In this document: piece by piece, positions 46,405 through 58,747 of the stretch
How positions within the stretch are numbered: the first letter of the stretch is position 1
How the letters are laid out: each line of letters begins with the position of its first letter
Source of the DNA: Thelephora terrestris
Taxonomy: Eukaryota; Basidiomycota; Agaricomycetes; Thelephorales; Thelephoraceae
Assembly: GCA_015956445.1 (NCBI GenBank)
Contig: WIUZ02000012.1
Coordinates: 682,001-746,000 of the forward strand
DNA: 64,000 nucleotides
Reading direction: 5' to 3'
Program-made: the position numbers and the translations under genes
Notes under the pieces: generated by a model
The model's database searches: none
What the model saw: only the letters and a program-made list of their open reading frames with translations
What the model was told of the DNA's origin: nothing

Positions 46405-48996
46405 CGTATCTACAGGCCTCCAGACTAGTGCGTCAAGTTTTGCTACAACGTGTCCGAACAGCCCTGAGTCTCGGATGGGACTAGGACACTGAGGGAAGGG
46501 ACCAGGTGGGACCTTCGCGGTGATGAAGATCAAGCGACGGAAGTAGAACTAAACCCCGTTCGGACTTTGCCGAGCTTTCGTGCTGCCGTGGATCTCCAGG
46601 CCTGCGTGTGATGAAAAATGATTCTGATTCTGTGTGACGGAACGCGTACGACACCCGAAGATCTGAGATCCATCCTCACAAAGAACTCGGCCCCACCTCG
46701 ATTAGTCCAGAGCTTTGTGAGCATCGAACGTCTGAGGGGGCTCAACTTTTGGCACCCCAATCCTCCAACAGAATCAAAATCAGCGAAATAAGGAGCCTGG
46801 GCTCAGATGTAAAGTCGTCGCCTTCGCGTGTTGTTTAGTAGCCGCCCTGAGTTTTGGATTCTCAATGACTTGTGGTAAAGAGTTCGCTCGTGCCGAGGTG
46901 GAGATCAATAATATATCTTATCTCGTTTTCGTCCAACGCGTGTTTTCAGAAAGAACATCACTACAAGCCACCCAAACGCCACGCGGAGATCGGCAACTTG
47001 TAGTTTTCAGACCACGGGGTCATCTCGCACCAAAGTCTGGTCCCCGAATTTCAGATTTTTAAGTATTTAGCCTCACAAACCCTAGTACCCGAACCCTGGA
47101 CGAGAGCCCGTTCTTTTATCTGATGACCGCAAGATCACTTCCGACTCGCACCTCTATTCCCTTGACATAGGCTGGACAATAGGAACGCCATGTTATCGGG
47201 GACGAGATGATAATTTTGACGTACGATATCAAGAATGAATCCCAGGCGCGCGACCTTAGGCGACCACGCAACCAGTATGTAGTTAATGGCACATGGTCTT
47301 GGAGTTTAATCTCGCTGACGAATGTTTGCGTCAGCCACAGAATTCTGTCCAACGCAGGCGCGCAGTCAGTACACGCGGTCGAGTGAGTGGGGTGAATATC
47401 CGAAGACGGGGCTGATTATGTGTGATTTTCAGCCTCCAAGAACTCTCGGGAGGCGAACGGCCGGAGGAACAACCCACATGCAGGGGCCGAGCCGGCGACT
47501 GGGTACTGTGGCATGATCAATCAACCCCCGGGCTCCTCGGAGCTCCTCGGGACCTAGCGTGGCCAGGAGCCTCAGCTTATGGCCCGACAAAGGACCAGCG
47601 ATATACCTTCCGAGGAGTCTGGTTCGGGAGTGCGACACCCGATCTTCGATGCAAAACTCGGCAAGCGGCCTCTCCTTTTCTCTCCGAGTCCGAAAAATAT
47701 CACCCAGACCAGAGAAAGGGGCATCGATAGGCACTCGATTGCCCACCTCCCAGGTCTTTGGTACCACCTGATAGCCGCAAAACCCGCGGGCACTCTCGCG
47801 TCCTCGTGGGAGTTCATGATTGCCGACGGGTTTGCGGCTGGGTCTGATTGGGTCCCAAACTGATGAGAACGGAAACCAAAAAAAAAGCAGGAAACCATGG
47901 CCAAGGCTCCTCGGTCTTTCCCCTCTTCGTCCTCGCTCTCCTTCACGGACATGCAAGAAAAGATGCCATCGTGGCCTTCGGTGGAAATTGTGGCGCCGAT
48001 GGTATAGGAATCAGCGATCAGTGACCCAGAAGATGTGTGATCCCGCCCCAAAGGGATAGTTATGAGCACTACCGGTCTATTAGATGGGATCAACAATCGA
48101 ATCTAAGCAGGGAACCCACGACTGCATTTGCATTACGGATCGCTGGGATCCACGATACAACGCATGCGGGGAAGCAAATCAACGAAAAGGGGATATCGCG
48201 GTGATGTTCCCAGTTTTACCACCCGCTTGAGTTGGCGGTGGCTGAGATGTTGAGGAGCGGGAATAACACGTCCAAGGGGGTACAAACGTTCAACCCCGTA
48301 GTTACCTTACTCCTGTCTCCTAGAACCCGGAGCACTAGATCCTTGATCCTTGCGCTAACACCTTGTCGAAGTACTAGTCGCAGTCAGTCACGTACTCCAG
48401 CGCGAGTGGTTCAAGCGAACAGCCGAAGCGGTGACCTAGTCCAAGGCATCCTCCTGTTGGGGTATGGACTCCCATCACAACCCTGCGCAGAATCTATACA
48501 TAACCTTCTGGCCATGACGCTCGCTAGTCCATTGGAGCTGGCAATAGAATGCTCCAGTAAACTGAAAGGTCGATAGACGGACATCAAAGCCCAGAGTCCT
48601 CAATTCCCAGACCTTAAAGCAAATTCATTCCGAGGGCTTCTCCAGTTGGGGCGACGAAGACAGTCCACGGGGCGCCACACCAGCGCAGCGTTAGAAACTA
48701 AGATGCAATGTGGTGGGTGAGAGTGACGAGTTGAATGGAGCCTGGAGGCGCCGATCACTTCCGGATCCTAATCGTCCCCGACGGCCCGACCCGTTTCCCC
48801 GTGCCCCGAGCAGAGTTTGAGTTTGAGATTCTGACTCCTGATTCCAAACAAACGGTGGCTACAACAAGACCTGCTGAACATTAAACCTATCCGTACTGTA
48901 TTCCAGTGTAACAAAACTTGTATCAACCTTGTAAAAGATAACAATATTAACCAAACAGCGTTTATCGAGAACATGGCGAGAGGGCATGAAGCGTAT
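46405..48996. other. 2.6 kb gap, no supported gene
   Basis: Frames of 175 codons overlap in two minus-strand phases and one plus-strand phase at 47429-48096, but none contains a known motif and the splice signals do not resolve. A plus-strand frame at 48232-48576 (114 codons) is also unrecognised. It may hold an orphan gene, repeat debris or regulatory DNA. Confidence 0.4.
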
Positions 48997-51394
48997 CTAT
49001 GGGGGTGGAGTGTCGGAGGAGCCCGTGCTTATATCCGGACTGCCTCCAGGAGGCTCTTCGTCCGGCAAAATGTAGATGCGGGACTCGTTGTTTGTCGTTC
49101 TCAATGAGCTGACGACAAAACTGCTCCATAGAGTTTTAGATGCGAGGTTGAAATTGACTTCAACGGTCTTTTCAGGGGGGCAGTTGATCAAGCGGTCGAT
49201 CAAGCCTTCAGAGGGGTTTGTGTAGTCCCTGTGCGTGGTTCTGGAAGGGAGGGGCATGAATGTTCCCGCGAACCCACCGATGGAGAGAAGCGACGTGACG
49301 GTCAAAGGCGAGATGATGTCTGTGATATCTGGGGCATCCTTGTCATCGGCTGTGTCGTACTGCAGCGACGTGAGCGAGCGAAGACACAGCATAACTCAGC
49401 AATGCATACCACAATAAAGTTGGAGAGGTAATTTCCGTGGGCGACCACCACCTTCTGAGCGGTGAGGGTGATGTCTGACATAAGACCGCCGCATTTACTC
49501 CGCGAATCCTGGCGTACTGCAGCAGGGGCAACCTCGGACCTCGCCAAAATTCGATGTATTTCAAGGAGGCTGAGCATCGTCATGATCGCGTTGGATTGAA
49601 GGTTGGCGGAACCATCATGATCACCTTCCTTGGAATGCACGTTCGTAAGCTCGACGACATCCTGCAGGTGGCTTTGGAGTTCCTTGATAAGATCTTGCGA
49701 GAGTTCTATGGCGCCTCTGTTGCAATTCGCTTTGTGGGTGGTAAGACTATGAACGTATGTTCTTCTCATGATACTCACAGCCTTGGAGGTGATGTAGACA
49801 AGCTCGAACATCTTTACATAATAGGAAAGTCTTGGTCCTCAGCGTGAGAGGGCATATTTTCAGTAGGACCGGGTACGCGATCTGATGGCGCTGTAAGCAA
49901 TAGTACCCTTTAAATGTACAGGGGGCAGCTTCACCGGTAGCTCCTGCCTGAACTGTCGTTCCAGGTCCAAGACTGAAACCTCAATTTCGCGCAAAATAGA
50001 TTCCGCTGATGCCTATCAATCTCCGGGTTAAATGAATTCTCGAGCGAAAGGTATATAAAACCGACCGACAATGCCGCCTCCCTGTTCCCATCGTCCCAGG
50101 GTCTTGCCCCTGGCATTCCCGACAGGTAGAGTGACAGAAAGGATTCAAAGTGTATGATCTTCCCTAGCAGTACGGCCCTTTCGTGATCCTGTTCCGTGAA
50201 GCTAACAGCAACGCCAGGTTTCGGAGGGGACTTCACGAAGCGGATGTCGTGGTCTTTGATCGCTTTGAGTGTCATCTGATAATGTCTCCGCGCGATAACG
50301 GGACTACCGGCTGTCATCAACCCGGTTGCCATACTCCAGTGCGCTTGAGCGTATGAAACTGGATCGTCCTCCGGTTTCATTGTCATTAACGAACCGAATG
50401 TCAAATGCGCAAGGATCCCTTGAGCCTCCCAAAATATCCACTGTGCCCGACAGACTTGGTAGAAGTGCCGGCCGGAGAACTCCGCGAATAAAACGAAGAA
50501 TGGGTGTACTCGTGTTCCAGACATGTCGCCCAATACAATCGCCTGGAATTTTGATGAACTGAATAGATTCCCTCGCACGAGGGAATAAGACAAGTATAGC
50601 AATCGGCTGCATGCGCCGGTAAGTGCTAATCAATGAGCAACGGCCCACTAGCAGTCTGCTCACAACATCATGTTCCTATCATCAGCCGATACACGTGACA
50701 GCTGGAACGCCGATGGGTCCGAGTTCCAAAAGTCGTACGCCAAGTGCGGAATGGGGGCAGTCCACGAATGTGAGTTGTGGATCCTGCTGCACCAATACGC
50801 GTAGTCGATGTGTCCTGGGGGAATGCTTGCCTTCGTTGATTTCTTCGTGTTAGGGCGCCGCCCTCCGCGTTTCACTAGCATCGATCCAGGTTTCTCTGGT
50901 TGGAATCTCGGAAGATCCTCATAACGACAGTCTGGTCTTTTTGGAGACTTTTTGCAGGACGTGCAGGCAGGTTTGGCGCCATCACACCGCTGGAGAGGGC
51001 GTGAGATAGGGGTTGAGAAAATGAATGGGTAACAATCACCCTCTTATCGCGTCTGGAAAGCCGGTTACTGAATTGTGTAGGGAAGCAGGGTGTATGAGAC
51101 GGTACGAACCTGCAAGGTAAACAAGCCATTCCCTTCGGCAGAATCGTCTTCCTAACTTTAGGATCGTAGTCATAGTTGCATGCAAGTATTTCTTGGGTAC
51201 ATGTCGTACAATATGGGCGGGCGCCGTCGCACTCCTACGAAGGACTGGAAGTCAACGAAAAGAGCACGCCTCCCGCAATTGAAAGGTTCATACCAACCGT
51301 TTCGCGCTGGGTGGATACGGATCAATGAGTGTTTTGTGGATTCTGACGAGATGTTTACGAACCGGCAGTGAGAACAGATTGGTTGGATGGGCAT
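48997..51394 (-). CDS. Fungal regulator with two tandem Zn2Cys6 clusters
   Basis: The gene opens MPIQPICSHCR. Exons 51394-51363, 51306-51294, 51234-51110, 51052-51040 and 50989-50664 join in frame. They encode a first cluster (CSHCRAKRLECDGARPYCTT then CTQEILAC), a linker (NYDYDPKVRKTILPKG) and a second cluster (CLPCRRDKRRCDGAKPACTS then CKKSPKRPDC). Both have spacing C-x2-C-x6-C-x6-C-x2-C. Later exons give a helical middle (DDRNMMFRLLYLSYSLVRGN, QWIFWEAQGILAHLTFGSLM, EQDHERAVLLGKIIHFESFL, CPLTLRTKTFLLCKDVRACL) as in the fungal-specific regulator family. The end reads SLRTTNNESRIYILPDEEPP. It is probably a nuclear DNA-binding transcription factor; its targets are unknown. A longer start at 51469 is open. 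Inner splice sites of the middle part are partly provisional. Confidence 0.75.
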
Positions 51395-53554
51395 GGTTTT
51401 CTGGACGGGAGTCGTGAAGGATTTGGCAATGACGCCACGAAGCCTGCCGAATGTGCAGTGCGTGTGCACTCAGCAACCCACATCAGGTCAAATTCCCGGG
51501 GCAGAATGCCCTGGGTCTTGTCGTTTTTTCATTTGCCTCCGTTGCGCAAAAAACACTAAGTTTATCGCAGCACGTGCCTACCCCTTAGATGAGTCATCCT
51601 CCCCTTAAAGTTACTGTGCTTTGTCATCGTCACCTGTCACCGTACCCTTCCCGCACTTTGTTATCTCGGCACGGTGCCGGGAGTTCGCGATCGGCACCAA
51701 CGCCCAACGGGAGGGTCACCAGCATCACCCCTCTCATTTCTCGACTCCCGTTTTCATTTGCCACACCCGTCTCGCCGTTCTCGTCAACTCCTGCTGTCGT
51801 ACATCGAATTTTTGTTTCCCACCCGCCTGCCTGTCAGCCTTTGTATTAGTATATTTGTGATATATTCTCAATTGGTTGTCCATACACGATGTAGTGCCGG
51901 AAAATTTGCAGACTGGGGTCCCGCCCTCCCGAGCGGCACCTTCTTGCTCCGCCTCCTACTGAGTTAGCGCTCGGTCCTACCTGACCCTTTTCGCTACTCG
52001 TGTCCCTCTCCTAGTAGACCGGACCTCGTATCGACGTTGGATTACAGCTCAGCGCTCAGCCCCGGGCTCTGCCGCTTGTCGGCCCTATGCCTTATTTGTG
52101 CAGTGAAACCGACGATGATTGATGCCGAGGCTGTTCCTGACGTCCTCGGTCCGGCTAAGTCCGTGGTGTCCCAAATTTCCAGTTCTCCCCGGTGCCCCTC
52201 GGACCCCACCACAGATCGCTAGCCAGCCGCCTCAACCTCACTAGAAGCCACCAAACCCAGGCTGAGAGAGTGTCGTATGGCCACTGTCATGGCCGAAGAA
52301 CCGCATCACGTGTCACACCCCACGAGACGGAGGTCTGGGGACCGGCAACCCGCCTTGGCCACGCGTGCTCATTTGAAATTGGCTCCCCAGTGAGACAACC
52401 TCTGGTCAATTTTCCAGCCCGTCCAAACTGCGTGCGTCGGATTAGATATACGGAAATACTATGTGGCGTGGCCGTGCATCGATTCATGGTTTGAATTTTT
52501 TATGAAGGCAATACCCTGTGTGAAAATATCATACTGTTGGTCACCAAAGGGCTACCCATAATCAAGTGTTGGGGTGCTATAGGCGTCGAATCTTGCCATA
52601 GTCTGGGTGGTCGAATGCCACACCCCGCACTGCACTCGATGATGTTAACATATCTCACATCAGTCTCGAGTTACACGGTCTTTATCCTCATAGTCCCTTA
52701 TATCCGAGTTACGGCCGCTGCGTTCAAGGGAGAACTGTGGCGCACACCCCTGTTAGGTGGAGTTGCCTCACTCGATTCGATCACTGATATTCACAAAAAA
52801 CCTCAATTTCTGGCAATCAAGGTACTTTTCTCTTGGAGCGCAACCATGAAATTGAAGTTTGCTATGTCTCCTCATGCTCTATGTTTTTAAAGTGGGTGTG
52901 GTGTGTGGCAGTCCACAGAAATTTAATTTCGAAAGATGGGCAACGAACTGAGTGTGTGGGAAAGTCCGCACGGAATCAATTTTTGGCAGAGGGTTGCCGG
53001 TCCCCAGGAGGTCATATGATTGACGATCATGAACCTATAAACACCGGGCGGGCTCAATGCCCCGATCACGCTCGCATGCCATTTGAAGACTTTTGGGAGG
53101 GGGGCGAGAAGTGTACGCCTGTGAGAAACTCTTTAGGCCTTTGAGTGTTTCTCAAAGGTTTTTTTGGCGCCTTTCGGTCGTATATCGTCCTTGCCTTTGA
53201 CACAGGTTCAGCCTTACCGCGACATCGACCACTTTGGGACAAGGGAGCCTCTGGATTGGACGGATAATGGATGGCAACCACTTGGATCCATCTCATCGCC
53301 CGTCTATGCGCTCTTTCAAAACGACCCACAGCTGATCAGGACTCTTTGAACGAGGCCCGTCAAGGTGAGGTATTTCACCGGTCCAAGCCGATTTAACTGA
53401 ATTCCCTTTGACTTCCGTAGGAGCGCCATTCAGGACTAAGTCATGGAATGGGCATACGTTACCGCGCAAGCTCCGTATCTTCTGCATTTAAGTCAAAACA
53501 CGCCGAGCGGCCTGGCCCTTCGTCTCACGACCTTTCCTCAACCCCACATAAATC
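51395..53554. other. 2.2 kb gap, no supported gene
   Basis: Only short frames. The part near 51590-51960 is pyrimidine-rich on the plus strand. No motif or spliced gene was found between the zinc-cluster gene and the next plus-strand gene. Confidence 0.4.
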
Positions 53555-55267
53555 ATGCCCTCTGTCGCTGAGCTGGTTCCTCACTCCGACCTCCAGGAAA
53601 ACGTCGGAGACGACGTGGTACGTGGATTGATTGACCCTGTCTAGTTGTTGAAATTGACTGTTGAAGTTAGGTCCTCGATTGTTTCCGTCGTGCGCATGAA
53701 GACCCCCTTGTGGAGCGCTACAATTCTGACCTCTTCGTCTCCGGATTAGAACGAGCTAGGCTCGGAGGAGATGAGGAGGATCACCTACTTGTGACTCGCC
53801 GTGAACAGCTCGAACAATATCAGACTCGGTGGTCACGACTAGAATTCGCGTCGAGTGAAGATATCCCCTTCAATCCTGGAGATACCTACGACATTGCGGA
53901 GGGAGTGATTGCGTGGAGGGTTCTCAAAGAAGCCGGTACCGTGCGCTTTCTGCAAATCGGCTCGAGTTCAAGGGGCGTTCCGCGATTAGAGTGGAAAATG
54001 CGATGCCAAGAAAATGTCCTGTGTTTGAAGATCGACCCCGCTTCCAACGTCTTTGCGACTCTCGCACCAAAAAACAAGTAAGCTAATCGTCCTTAACTCC
54101 CATCTCCTCATTGCCGCCAACACCTCGCACCAATTTAGCTGGAGGACGGCTGTGATAGCCCTTCGAACTATGACGGATGGTTTACCGCACCCCAAAGCAC
54201 AGCGACAGATCATAGTACATGATATTTACGCGTCATTCTCTTCCGAGTGGTGGGGCGAGCTTCACATAACCCGCTCTCGACTTGGGGTTGTTTTTCGATC
54301 GGTGGACCTGGAAGATAACGGGTTTTCTGTCGTCGTTTGGGACTGGACGACAGGAGAAATGGTTCTCGTATGTATTTTACAAAAAGTTTAAGTGACAGCT
54401 CTAATCGACGCCGCTCACCCTCTCCTTCAGCGCCTCGAAAACGAGCGTCGTAAAGCTATCCAGTTCTTGGATGAACACAGGATCCTTGTGTGGGAAGATG
54501 ATGACAACTTTCTTGATGTCTACGATACTTCATGCGCTCCTGAGGTTGGGTGGTCACTCGAAAACCGGGCGCTCCGCTTGGGTTTGCCCGATGCGATTTA
54601 CTTCGATGTAAAAATGCATTCTGGGTCCCTTCACGGGTCGAAACCTGCCCATTTGGATGGCGTGGTGCCTTTCTTCGCTGCCGACTCTGCAAAAATCATG
54701 GTCATCAATGCGATCACGGACAACGAATTCACAGAGGAAGCTGTCGGGACGTCAATTATCGTATTGATCGAAGACATCCTTAGAGCATTTCAAAAAGGGC
54801 CTTTGGGCACGGTGGTACGGTGGGAAGACTGGTGTGGAATAACCGCGACCTTTGATTTCAAGTGTTTCCCTGGCCAGACGGAAGATGAGCGACATTCCTT
54901 TGTCGCCGGATCTCGCTTCATTTCATCGCCTCAGGACTGTGGTTTGAAGGGGTACTGCCGCTTGGAAGTGTATGACTTCAATCCTCACTATATCAACTTT
55001 GCACAAGCCACCGGCCAGCAGCTGGTCATCATGGGAGACGGTGGGCTGAGGTACGTCAAGAACCAGATCGTGGTCCCTTGGCGCGAAGGCGAAACAGGTA
55101 TCACCTATCACCTAGTCCACTTGACCGAGGACCATGTCATCATCGACGATGTAGGTGTCACGAATCATAAGTAAAGGCTTCTACGCACATTCTGATCAAC
55201 CATCTTTTCTCCGCAGGCCCATTGTCCAGAGGGATCCGGGGCCTGTCTGAGAGCGCTGTCGGTGTAA
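53555..55267 (+). CDS. F-box-associated type protein without F-box
   Basis: A gene starting MPSVAELVPHSDLQENVGDD. An intron joins DDV to VLDCFRRAHEDPLVERYNSD. The next part has LLVTRREQLEQYQTRWSRLE and a set of strand-rich, propeller-like segments: LKIDPASNVFATLAPKN, WRTAVIALRTMTDGLPHP, GVVFRSVDLEDNGFSVVVWD, RILVWEDDDNFLDVYDTSCA. The last intron joins IIDD to AHCPEGSGACLRALSV. The pattern of repeated value-in-context strands resembles the C-terminal half of Agaricomycete F-box proteins, in which the strands follow an F-box. None is seen here: the N-terminus is only about 20 residues before the region starts. Function unknown. Confidence 0.7.
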
Positions 55268-55701
55268 GATCTGGATCTTGCCGATGAACTTTTGAACTCT
55301 ACTGCACGCGATTGAGTACTGATTATCCACCCATACGTACATAACATAACTGCACCTAGTATACACATGTCACGACGAATCTACTCCCTAATTCTGAACT
55401 AGTAATCACCGTGAATTGATCCTTTTGGTTAACAGCGTCACCTCCAAACGATAGATAGGTGTTAACGCCCGCAGCGATGCATGTGTACATCATGGTCAGT
55501 GCCTGAGGCCCTGACCTGGACCAGGCTGGTTTAGTCCGGATAAGTGTCGATCAGTCCGATCAAACTTTAGTGCGAATCTTGAAAAGATTCCAGGGTGGAG
55601 AACACATCGACCAAATCCCATCATTCACGCTCTCTTGCATCTCACATCTCCAGCGCCTCTATACCTGACTTTGACCCCAAACTGAGGTCGCCGTCGCAAA
55701 C
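55268..55701. other. Intergenic and upstream of the PfkB gene
   Basis: No gene is supported. Upstream of the Mak32-like gene. Confidence 0.4.
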
Positions 55702-57118
55702 ATGACCCAGAGGCAGTTCGTTTCTTTGGGAATGTTCATCGTGGATCAATTCCTGTACGAGGATGGGGACGGGAACCCAACTGGAAGAGGCCTCGATCCT
55801 CAGGTACGTCTCTACAGACATGGCAGAAGTCTCTCTCCGCAACCCACATGCGTGTCTGCTGCTAATCTTCCCCTCCCTGGGTGTAGATTGGAGGTGGGGG
55901 GACTTATGCTGCTATCGGAGCAAGGATCTGGTTGGTCTTCGGAACTTACTCCAAACTCGATGCCTCCGGAACCTCATCGAATGATATAGGTTGGATCCCA
56001 CAGACATCGGGATGATCGTCGATAGAGGCCACGACTTCCCCTCTCACATCCAAGCCAAGCTCGATTCCTATGGATCAGACATGTGGCTCTTCCGCGACGA
56101 TCCAACCCGCGTCACAACGAAGGCCTTGAACCACTATCGAGGAGATCATAGGGGGTTCGTGGACTGACCCATATTCATCCACCATATTCAGACGTCTTGA
56201 CCCGCGATTCCTGTCAAGGTGATTAGGTTCAAGTACCTCACCCCGCGGGTAAGGCTGACCCCACAAGATTTGAACGGGACCTCATTCGAACGGCCTAAAA
56301 CACTTCATTTCATCTGCTCTCCTACAAGAGCCCTCTCAGTCATCTCAGAGGTTAAAGAGGTTGAAGGGTGGTCTCCAATAACCATCTATGAGCCGATGCC
56401 CGTAATGATTCCGCGTTACATGGTTTAAATTCTGACGGAGCATCTCTAGGACAGGTGTGTGCCAGGGGAACTACCGTCCCTGTTAGAAGTCCTTCCATCG
56501 ATATCAATACTCAGGTAAAGATTCAAAACCATTGGCTTACGCCAGAAACATTCTGACGAGGATTGCAGTCCAAACGCCGAAGAAGCCATGGGGCTCCTTT
56601 CCATACCACTGCCCGTAACACAGGCGAAGATCGAGGAAGCCGCGGCCAAGCTCCTTGGTTATGGGGTTGGGGAGGGTGGTCAAGGCTCGGTCGTTATCAG
56701 GAGCGGTGCGTTGGGTGCGTATGTCGTGTCAAGGACCAAGGAGGGCCGTTGGGTGGAAGCCTTCTGGGGTACGAATGACCCGCACCGTGTTGTTGACGTG
56801 ACCGGTACTGCCTTCAGAATCTCAGGCATCACAATACTGAATGTTTGGTCTCAGGCGCGGGGAATGCGTTCCTTGGTGGACTGGGAGCGGGGCTGAAATT
56901 CACACAGGATCTTTATGAAGGTAGGTCCGGATTCGAATGTGATCGATAGCCTAAGTTGCCCGCTTACGCACTCAATAGCCGTGCTCTATGCCTCTGTTTC
57001 TGCTTCATACATCGTCGAGCAAGAAGGCCTTCCTTCGATAGAGCCTGACGATGGATCATGGAACGGGGACTCTCCACAGCGCAGGTTGTCCGACCTTCGG
57101 AAAAGGTCAAGTCTGTGA
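55702..57118 (+). CDS. MAK32: PfkB-family carbohydrate kinase-like, Mak32 type
   Basis: Exons give MTQRQFVSLGMFIVDQFLYE, then IGGGGTYAAIGARIW after an intron, PTDIGMIVDRGHDFPSHIQ, SDMWLFRDDPTRVTTKALNH and YRGDH, GFKYLTPRVRLTPQDLNGTS, LEVLPSIDIL, PNAEEAMGLLSI, and GGQGSVVIRSGALGAYVV. The C-terminal part, after an intron, is VVDVTGAGNAFLGGLGAGL, the PfkB signature near the catalytic base, here with Asn where Asp is usual. The end is AVLYASVSASYIVEQEGLPS and SDLRKRSSL. Mak32 in yeast helps keep the M1 killer virus dsRNA; its substrate is unknown, and the Asp-to-Asn change makes kinase activity doubtful. The name rests on layout and motif likeness. Confidence 0.8.
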
Positions 57119-57306
57119 AGATCGAGTGTTTTTAGGTATAGTGCGGTGTTTGACGTTAATGCGAAACATTCAAGTGATACATTCTGCGACAGATGACATA
57201 CACTAGAAGAAAGAAACGAACATGCTAATACACGAGTATCCCAACAGGAAGGCCACGGGGGTGCCGCCCCGTCGTCACCCACCGACTGACAAACTTCTGG
57301 GGGCTC

Positions 57307-58070
57307 TTATTGCGGTTGACCAGTGGATTCGAACTTAGCCCGAGACTGAGCAAATAACGCCTGCTGTTGGGCGAGGAGTTCTTCCTCCGTAAGACCAGAT
57401 TGTTCAAGCTTCGAGGTTTTCTTTTCACGATCCTGCATCATGCGTCAGGGGAATCCTTTTTCGTCGCACTGAACGAATGCACACCTTTTGCTGCTGTCTG
57501 TGGTCCTTGAGCACATCCTGAACCTCTGGGATGAAGGATTGGAAGCCCAAGCTCTGAATTTACAATTTAATCAGATGGCATATGTGCGACCTCGAGAGAA
57601 GCAAGAACCTCCAGCGCGGAGATAATGTGTTCTGGAGCTATTGTCTTCTTAGATTCCTTTTCACATATCTCATTCGCCTCTGACGAGAGGAGGTGAATGA
57701 ATTCTACGCCAAAAAGGGGGGTCAACATCAACGCCACGGGAAGATTGAGAATTTTAGTTTTACCTACACAACACTCAATCACCAGATCTCGGGTGTCTTT
57801 AGCGCACGTAACGTCCTCAGGCAACAACTCTGGACAGTGGCGACGCGATTTCGGAGAAAGGAGGGAGGACAAGAGCGTAAGTGGAAGGTATTCTCGTGTA
57901 GCACACCAGCAGAAGCACACAGATAGGAGAGATTAAAAAGCACGGAGGAAGAGGAGGAAATGAAATATCTGATGAAGAAGGCTCGTACCTTGAATCATTT
58001 TCGCCACCGTCGCCCTGGGCAACGACAGCTCGTCATCGCTCGGGGCACCGCGTCCCTCTCTGTCGGACAT
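57307..58070 (-). CDS. NCB2: Negative cofactor 2 beta (Dr1)
   Basis: Exons on the minus strand give MSDREGRGAPSDDELSLPRA followed by TVAKMIQ, then ELLPEDVTCAKDTRDLVIEC, VEFIHLLSSEANEICEKESK with KTIAPEHIISALE, SLGFQSFIPEVQDVLKDHRQ and QQKDREKKTSKLEQSGLTEE ending LLAQQQALFAQSRAKFESTG. This is a histone-fold subunit of the H2B type followed by the conserved C-terminal helix of NC2-beta/Dr1. With NC2-alpha it binds TBP on promoters and represses or tunes RNA polymerase II initiation. The start at 58070 matches the family; an ATG 35 codons upstream does not. The gene is divergent from SmF (about 200 bases between starts) and convergent with the PfkB gene. Confidence 0.9.
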
Positions 58071-58268
58071 GGCTGGAAGTGAGCAATGGGTGTAATATGA
58101 GAGTGACTGACAGGCGTGGCTCGCAAAAAGAGGGTGGTCAATTATCCTAAGAACGAAATTGATTTCCTTGTACACCCCCTTATATACGTTCCCCTCACGT
58201 GCGGCGTGGTACCTGAAGCGCTGAACGAGACTAAGAGTGGTGGCTGTTTCTTTCGATCCCGAACAATT
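58071..58268. promoter_or_regulatory. Divergent promoter, NC2-beta and SmF
   Basis: About 200 bases between two divergent start codons; both genes probably share it. A plus-strand CTTATATACG element near 58180 may be a TATA box for SmF. Confidence 0.35.
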
Positions 58269-58747
58269 ATGGTCTGCTCCTTCCTTTTGGTTTGGATTGA
58301 ACTGGCCTGACGGGTTTACTAGGCCACTCCAGTGAACCCAAAACCCTTCATGCAGGAGCTGACGGGAAAGGCCGTCTTTGTCAGGCTCAAGTGGGGGCTC
58401 GAATACAAGGGTTTCTTGGTCTCGACCGATGGATATATGAACCTCCAGGTACGCCTCTTTCTTACCTTTTTCGACGCGTATTTCCTTCTCGTCGTTGTGC
58501 TAATCGGTTTTGATTGACAGCTTGCCAACACAGAAGAGTTCCAGGACGGTGTGTCTAACGGTGCCCTTGGCGAAGTCTTCATCCGGTACGCCATACACGA
58601 CCGATATGATTTTGCGCCTTGCACTGAACTTTTCCTCGTTCATAGGTGTAACAACGTGCTTTATATAATAAGTCTTTCTGTATTTGTAGTCTTGATTGGA
58701 TCCTGACGATCTTTTCTCTTTTCTACAGGGAGGCACCTGCGGATTAA
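58269..58747 (+). CDS. SMX3: Spliceosomal protein SmF
   Basis: The ATG at 58269-58271 is followed at once by GTCTGC and an intron ending CTAG at 58322. Exon 2 reads [20 protein letters not shown] then [20 protein letters not shown], the Sm1 motif. Exon 3 reads [20 protein letters not shown] followed by IR, and exon 4 begins CNNVLYI, the Sm2 motif. The family ends with REAP and a few residues; GAG GCA CCT GCG GAT TAA occurs at 58730-58747, but the donor near 58672 leaves the frame one base off, so the last join is uncertain and another splice or a sequence error may lie there. SmF sits in the heptameric Sm ring of U1, U2, U4 and U5 snRNPs. Confidence 0.85.

Noticed and set aside
52192-52890. 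Plus-strand frames of 100-117 codons
   Set aside because: No motif, no splice pattern and no match to a known family.
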